Below, piece after piece: positions 58,001 through 64,000 of a DNA stretch of 64,000 nucleotides. A model generated the notes under the pieces. That model was given only the letters and a program-made list of their open reading frames with translations. It was not told the DNA's origin and made no database searches. A program made the translations under genes and the position numbers. The first letter of the stretch is position 1. Each line of letters starts with the position of its first letter. Origin of the DNA: Fusarium oxysporum f. sp. lycopersici 4287 (Eukaryota > Ascomycota > Sordariomycetes > Hypocreales > Nectriaceae); NCBI RefSeq assembly GCF_000149955.1, contig NC_030986.1:4553870-4617869 (forward strand), read 5' to 3'.

Positions 58001-61000
58001 TTCTTAAGCTCTTACATATCAAATCAGGGCTTGAGGACCAGCTTTGTGGAGGCAGGCGGACTGGAGCTTTTGCTTGATATTTGCGAATCCCCGAGTCTGC
58101 CCACCAATTTTGGTGACACCGTTGCTTCGAGGATTCTCAATCAGGTCGTCTCTCAGGTCGTCGAGTCCTTCCCTATACGTGGCCTTCCCTCTCTAATCAG
58201 ACGAGCTCAGGTGGCTATTGACACACTGAAGCCTCTCTCTGATAAGACGGAAGCTTTGCCACCATACTTTGCACCTTTTCTTGCCTCTGACCTCAAAACG
58301 ACACACGATGAAGCTGTCAAAAACGGTACCAAGATGATCAAGGCACTGTCAAATGCGCAGACGTTTATCAAGATCATTTCCGATTGCTTCGCCACATCGA
58401 GATCGAATGCTTTGCAATTCTATCCAGTCAATGTTTACGATTACTACCTCAAACTCGTCAATTCTATTGGCCCCCTGTTGCGTGGAGTTCTAACAGAAGA
58501 GGCGGGAGAGCTCAACGTTGTACCCCAGCATTGGTCTTTTAGGCGCCAAACATCCGTCGAGGGATTAACTAGCGCACACCTTCCAGAAACCGATGTGGAT
58601 GACAGCACTTCATTGCCAGATATGCTAAGCAGCACAGCACAATTTCAGGCGAAGGACGCTTTAGATGACTCCAAGCCGAGCCGTCCTACAGATGAGGAGC
58701 AAGCCAGCCCCCGTTTCCAGAACTACGAAACGTTGCGACATCTGCTGCATCCTATGATCCCAACAACATTTCCTCTGTTTCAAACGCTCGGCAAGTGTCT
58801 TTTGCCACGACGGGAACGAGACCCTCGTGATCTCTATCACCGACCCCGGCACTTGGAAATTGCCCGAGCACTTGCAAATGCAGTACTTGGCCAGTTGAGG
58901 CCATCTGTTGCCAACCCAACACCCACATCCAAGGACTTCCACTTCTGGATCATCATGTTGCATACTATCAATGAGATGCTCATTGATCAGCCTTCTCCTC
59001 GACCAAGCGATCGATCAAGCGCCCAGATCATCATGCCTGTTCTTCTGGCCTTCAAAGAAGAGGGAGGAATGGATGTATTGAATTCAATGTTAAAAATATT
59101 TGCCCGGGCAGTTCGTGAAGGCCCAGATGCTGCAACAGATGAGACTTCCAGATCCAAGGTTGCTGCATTTGGACTGAAGAAGGTCCTCGACTTGGATTTG
59201 ATGTTGGTCAATTCGAAGCAACTTACTGACGCCCAAAACGCATTCACTCTGCAGCCTCGAAGTGGAGATAGGTCGTCAAACTCAACATATATCTGTCAAC
59301 AACTTGTGGTAGAGTTTCGGGCAGCCATTCTCCCTGAGATCATTGAGCTTTGGGACTCTTCCTTTGTCGAAAGAGTACCCCACCAAACTGTGACACGGTT
59401 AATCGACATTCTCAAAGCCATTTCTGTTGCCGATGGCGAGCCTTCATCATCCACGAGAGATAAGCCGCCTTTTCACCTTTTCAGGTACCCGGATGTCCGC
59501 TTCGACTGGCGTTCCCATCGCGGCACGGTTGAAGAGCTGCTTGCCAAGGGGTATGATGCTGATCTGGTTCACGAGGCAGTGTACAGAGCGAATGGAAACC
59601 CAAACCTCGCAGACCACTACTGCTCAGCTCACAAAGCTGGACTTGCTGGCGCACGCAACCCAATCCCTTCCGCAGACTCTGACACATCAGTGTTACAACA
59701 GACTCCACAAGAGCCCTCAGGTGTCGGTGAGACAGAGGGTGTCAACACAGGCGGAGCAGTGGAAGCAGACCGTATGTCCTTAGATGGACCTCCGGAAATT
59801 GATACTCCCGATCTTGCGGAGAGATTTATTGGGGAAACGTTAGGGGGCATCATCGACCCCTCTCAAGATGTGGATGAGGTCCATGAAGGCCCGAGTTTGC
59901 CGGCAGAAACACCCGGATGTGCTGCAGAAGAGCCAAAAAGAAACGAAAGCTCCCCCCTTGCGACAAAAGAAGAGGTTGACAAGTTTCGGGCGAAGTTGCG
60001 AGGAAACATGATAGATAGATGCCTCGATGTTGTTCGCGCACATCCTGAAACAGCGATCGAGGTGTCTGAGCTCATCCGGACCGTGGTTTTGAAACAACAA
60101 CCTAGTGACACTGAAGACGAAATCGGCCAGACCTTGACTTTGGCGTTGTCATCGCTTGCCCAAGACGAGGAGGAAGAAAAGCAGCGTACTGGGAAATGCA
60201 TTGCTGCTTATGCCCATCTACTCGCTTTACTTCTTCAAGACGAGCGCTTCTTTGATAACAATGTTGAGAACCTAAGGGAACATATCAACGAGTATATTGG
60301 ATTCCTGAAGGTCTCCCCTACGAGCTCTACTGAAGGGATGCCACCGTGGATACCATATGTCCTACTGGTCGTCGAGACTCTCCTTCGTCATGATGAGCGT
60401 CCTGTTGCTGCGCAGTGGAAAGCACCGAAATCCCTGGACGAGGCTGTTTCTGACCCCGTCATTCAAATGCGAACTCCGATTGTCGGTGATCATGAGCGTA
60501 CTCAAATCCTAGAATCTTTGCTTGAGATACTCCCGCGGATAGGAAAGGAAGAAACACTCGCCATTGCAGCACTCAGAGTTCTGGTTATACTGACACGCAG
60601 TCGACGACTAGCGAAGTTGGTCGGGGATAAGAAGAATTTGCAGCGGTTGTTTCTTATGGCAAAGCAACTGTCGGGTTCTGGCTCCGAGAGATTCAAACAA
60701 ACCAAGCTCACTGCTCATGTCATGACTGTTCTTCGTCATATCGTGGAGGATGAGGAGACCATCAAACAAATCATGCGCGCAGAGATTAAGATCGGCCTCC
60801 CGAACCTCCAACGAACGCAGCGGGGGCACCCTGATGTTAATAACTACTTACGTGCAATGACACCAATTGCGCTTCGCGCACCAGACCTTTTCGTTGAGAT
60901 TTCCAACGAGATGCTACGCTTCACCAGGTGGACGCCCCCTTCCAGTGACAATCCTCGGTCCCAAAGTCTTGAGTTGAAACAAGAAGCTAGCCAGTCGACT

Positions 61001-64000
61001 TCCGACACAGGCGTTGACGATACCGATAACATTGTCGACGACATCAAGCAATCCACGGAACCTGCAGACAAGGAGATGATTGATGCACCAAAATCCCATG
61101 AAAGCAAACGGCCCGTCGTTGAGAACCCTGATGGTGTTATACATTTCCTTCTTTGCGAGTTGCTCAATTATCGTGAAGTCGAAGATAAAGAAGTGCAGAC
61201 TACTGAGAAGGATTCCAAAATTGATCCTGCTTCTGGCTCGGAAGATGCAGCATCGGCTTCCAAAGACAACAATGCAGCCGACGTGAAGGACAAGAAGCCA
61301 CCAAAGCCTGTTTTCAAAACTGACGAGCATCCAATCTTTGTCTACCGATGCTTCTTGCTCAACTGTCTTGCTGAGCTCCTTCAAAGCTATAACAGGACAA
61401 AGATGGAATTCATCAATTTCAAGCGCAATGCTCCGTTAACTACAAGTACGCCAATCAAGCCTCGGTCGTCGGTCCTTAATTATTTGATTTACGATCTGTT
61501 GTGTCAGGGCAATCTGAGTGGAACAGCCGATACTATTGCCGCGAAGAAGAAGGCCGCTACTTCAGCACAAACCCAGAAGGTTCTGGTCGCCTTGGTTGCC
61601 AAGACTAGTGAGAAGGCAATTGATCGCGGAAAGGACAAATTTGCGTACGACGAGGAGCCTGATCTTCTGTTTGCCCGCAAATTTGTTCTTGACACCATGT
61701 TGAAGGCCTATGAGAGAGCACCTTTGTCTGATGAACCTTTGGAAACTCGCTACTCACGCATGCAATGCTTGGCCGAACTCATGAATTACATGGTTGGCGA
61801 AAGGGACAAGGACCCAGGTGCAACTTCTCGAGGCTCCGACAACGTTCAAGCTCGGTCGCACGCTCAGCTACGGAGATTGATGTATGAGAAGGGTTATCTT
61901 GATAAACTCACGTCCTCTATTGCCGAAATCAACCTCAACTATCCGGGCGTCAAACGAGCCATTAAGTATATCTTACGTGTTTTGCGTGTTCTCACAGAGA
62001 CAGCCAAGGAACTAAGCCATTCCAATATCTTGCCCTCTGATTCTTTGTCAGACACTGCAGATGATGACCTTGGCTCAACCTCTTCGCTCTCAGACCTCGG
62101 CGATGATCGAGAAGAAACCCCTGATCTGTATCGCAATTCTACCCTTGGTATGTTGGAGCCTCGTGGTGAGGACGACGATTCCGATGAAGATGAAGAGGAC
62201 GACGACGACGAGGACATGTATGGGGACGAGTATGACGATGAGATGGATTATGGAGACGACGACATTTCGGACGAAGAAGATAATATCAGTGACGATGACG
62301 AAGAACTTGGCGAAATGGGCGAAATTGAAGGTCTCCATGGCGAGCCGGGCGTTGTCGAGGTCATCATGGATGAGGACGAAGAGGATGAAAGTGATGATGA
62401 CGACGATGACGTGGAATCCGCAGACATGGAAGACGTTGAGGATCAGGTTGAGATTGTTGATGAAGACGGCAACCCTCTGGATGACGATGGCAACTCGGAA
62501 TGGGAGAGCGCGAGCCATGATGGTGAGGATGACGAGGATCAGGAAGAGGATGACCTAGAGTTTGATGCAGATGTTCACGGCGAACATATGCCCATGGAAC
62601 CAGGCGATATCCTCAACGGCATGGCTCGAGCGATCATTGGTGATGGCGACGTGTACGATCCAGACCTGATGGATGGATTGGAAGATCATTATCTTGATGA
62701 TGGTCACGACGAAGATGAAGACGAGGATGACGAGGATGAAATGGAAGATGACGAATACCTCTATGATGACGACTATCCGTTGGACGACCAGCCTCAACCA
62801 ATGCCGGCTCTTGGATGGGATGGACTTGGTGCCGAAGACGAAGATCGTCACCGACAGATGTTCATGGTAGACAACCCAGGTCGCCGACGCTTTATTCCTT
62901 CCCGTACCACCGACTCGCGTAGCCCCTTCCCTCCCGGCTTCATTGTTGGTTCTCATCGGGACGCCGTTGGTGGCGATTTTCGCAGCTTCTTTTCACGCAG
63001 CCATCGCCCTGGGGCAGGCCAATCTAATACCGATGATGGCACAAACCCACTCCTCAGACGGGGCGACCAAAACAGAGAACCATCTCAGCGTCCCACCATT
63101 AATCACACTATCGGTTTGCGAGTTCCTGAAGCAATCTTTGGCTCAGGTGGACGACATATCGAGGGAACCATGGGCTTCCTTGGTGAACTAATGGAATTCC
63201 TCCCGATCATGGGGCGCAACGGACAACCTGCCTTCCATCTGCAGATTACTGGTCCGCATGGGCACCGCGAGTCTAGAGAGCTTGGTGCCGTACGAGCCTC
63301 TCGTATTGAACAGAGACGCGACGGATCGGCTCAGGATCCATTACAAGCTGTGTCGTTTGCTATTGAAGGCACAATGGATCGATACCAAGAGGAAGCTAGG
63401 ATGGTCTTTGGGACTAGCAATGTGACAGAAACGGCTAAGCTCCAGAACATTATCGTGGCTAAGCTTACTCCCGCTGCAATGGAGTTGGAGAAGAAGCTAA
63501 AGGCCGAAGAAGCTGAACAACAGAAGCGCGAAGAAGAAGAACGGAAGAAACGCGAAGAAGAGCAGCGCTTGGCACGTGAAGCTAAAGAGGCTAAAGAGAA
63601 GGCGGAGAGAGAAAAGCGAGAGGCAGAGGCTCGAGAGGCTGCTGAACGTGCCGCTTCTGAAGCAGCCGCTAATCAGGATGTGTCCGCTGAAGGTCAAGGC
63701 AATGGAGGTGCGATGGAAGGCGTCGAGTCAACGAACCAAAGCCAAGCAGAACGTTCGGAGGCTACAGACCAAACCGCCGACGACGGTCCCCGTGTTATGA
63801 CCACAATTAGAGGCGAAGAGGTTGACGTCACCGAACTCGGTATTGATCCTGATTATATCGCAGCTCTTCCCGAGGAGTTTCGCGAGGAGGTCATTGCACA
63901 GGCAATCAGCACCAGAAGGTCCGAGGCACGTGAAGAGACAAATGGGAACCCGACCGAAGCTTTCCAAGAATTTCTAGATGCTCTTCCTGAAGAGTTGCGA
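55053..64000 (+). CDS. TOM1: HECT-type E3 ubiquitin ligase Tom1/HUWE1, 5' part (runs off window)
   Basis: Exon 1 (55053..55100) encodes MGKITKPMQPKHKDTL. A 53-nt intron (GTTAGT..TTGTAG, branch TTGCTAACA) leads to exon 2 at 55154. As far as I followed it, that frame stays open to the window end, giving about 2965 residues here. The N-terminal region is the helical DUF908/DUF913 armadillo-like part (GDLYHWIPLLNRFDSILEHF). An extremely Asp/Glu-rich stretch lies at about 2350-2565, then GDILNGMARAIIGDGD. After that come a Glu/Lys/Arg coiled coil and the DUF4414-like repeats IDPDYIAALPEEFREEV and LDALPEELR. The catalytic HECT domain must lie beyond 64000. Yeast Tom1 ubiquitinates excess ribosomal proteins and histones. 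Confidence 0.92.

Noticed and set aside
62090..62518. 142-codon hydrophobic minus-strand frame
   Set aside because: It is the antisense of the Asp/Glu-rich stretch of TOM1, which automatically reads as Ile/Val/Phe-rich.

Overview
This is nuclear DNA of a filamentous ascomycete, most likely a Sordariomycete and probably Hypocreales (Fusarium-like). The genes are compact. Most introns are 46-97 nt with GT..AG ends and CTRAC/CTRAY branch sites a short way before the acceptor. The gene content also points there: two Zn2Cys6 regulators with fungal-specific domains, a CFEM/PTH11-type receptor, a Tsp3-like tetraspanin, a DUF2470 membrane protein, and fungal housekeeping genes (GPI3, DBP6, TSC13, SOG2, RPS8, GYP5, TOM1). 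No CRISPR array, bacterial operon or intact transposon was seen. The organism call rests on family resemblance, not on a search.

Layout. 1-10.6 kb, plus strand: 3' part of an RGP1-like gene, a WD40 protein of the MAPKBP1/WDR62 type, and a BRD8/Bdc1-like bromodomain protein. 10.9-15.8 kb: GPI3 (minus) and DBP6 (plus), sharing a divergent promoter. 16.2-24.4 kb, minus strand: tetraspanin, C2H2-like zinc-finger protein, DUF2470 membrane protein, CFEM-like receptor. 26.0-31.8 kb, plus: two Zn2Cys6 transcription factors in tandem. 31.9-33.5 kb, minus: a RecQ-type helicase. 33.5-36.3 kb: gene-poor, with one copy of a diverged repeat. 36.3-41 kb, plus: SOG2 and a BLOS1-like BLOC-1 subunit. 41.2-42.3 kb, minus: TSC13. 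42.3-46.3 kb: the second repeat copy, then a disordered protein split by an in-frame TAG. 47.1-47.8 kb: RPS8. 48.4-51.5 kb, minus: GYP5-like RabGAP. 51.5-55.05 kb: a gene desert with a 39-nt A tract. 55.05 kb to the end: TOM1/HUWE1-type E3 ligase, running off the window before its HECT domain.

Several genes serve membrane traffic (RGP1, GYP5, BLOS1), ER lipid and GPI-anchor synthesis (TSC13, GPI3), ribosome production (DBP6, RPS8), and growth or signalling (SOG2, the receptor, the tetraspanin). They are neighbours rather than an evident functional cluster. Exon joins were worked out by eye from splice signals and frame continuity.

The most unusual observations are these. (i) About 195 nt of antisense MFS-transporter coding sequence sits inside the first Zn2Cys6 gene and breaks its frame. 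(ii) The RecQ gene has an apparent one-base deletion just after motif III, and a probable GC-AG intron. (iii) A single in-frame TAG, followed directly by ATG, divides one long open frame at 45.19 kb. (iv) A diverged direct repeat occurs twice in gene-poor DNA, about 8.4 kb apart. I did not find a convincing new multi-gene system; the first three items are the best leads.
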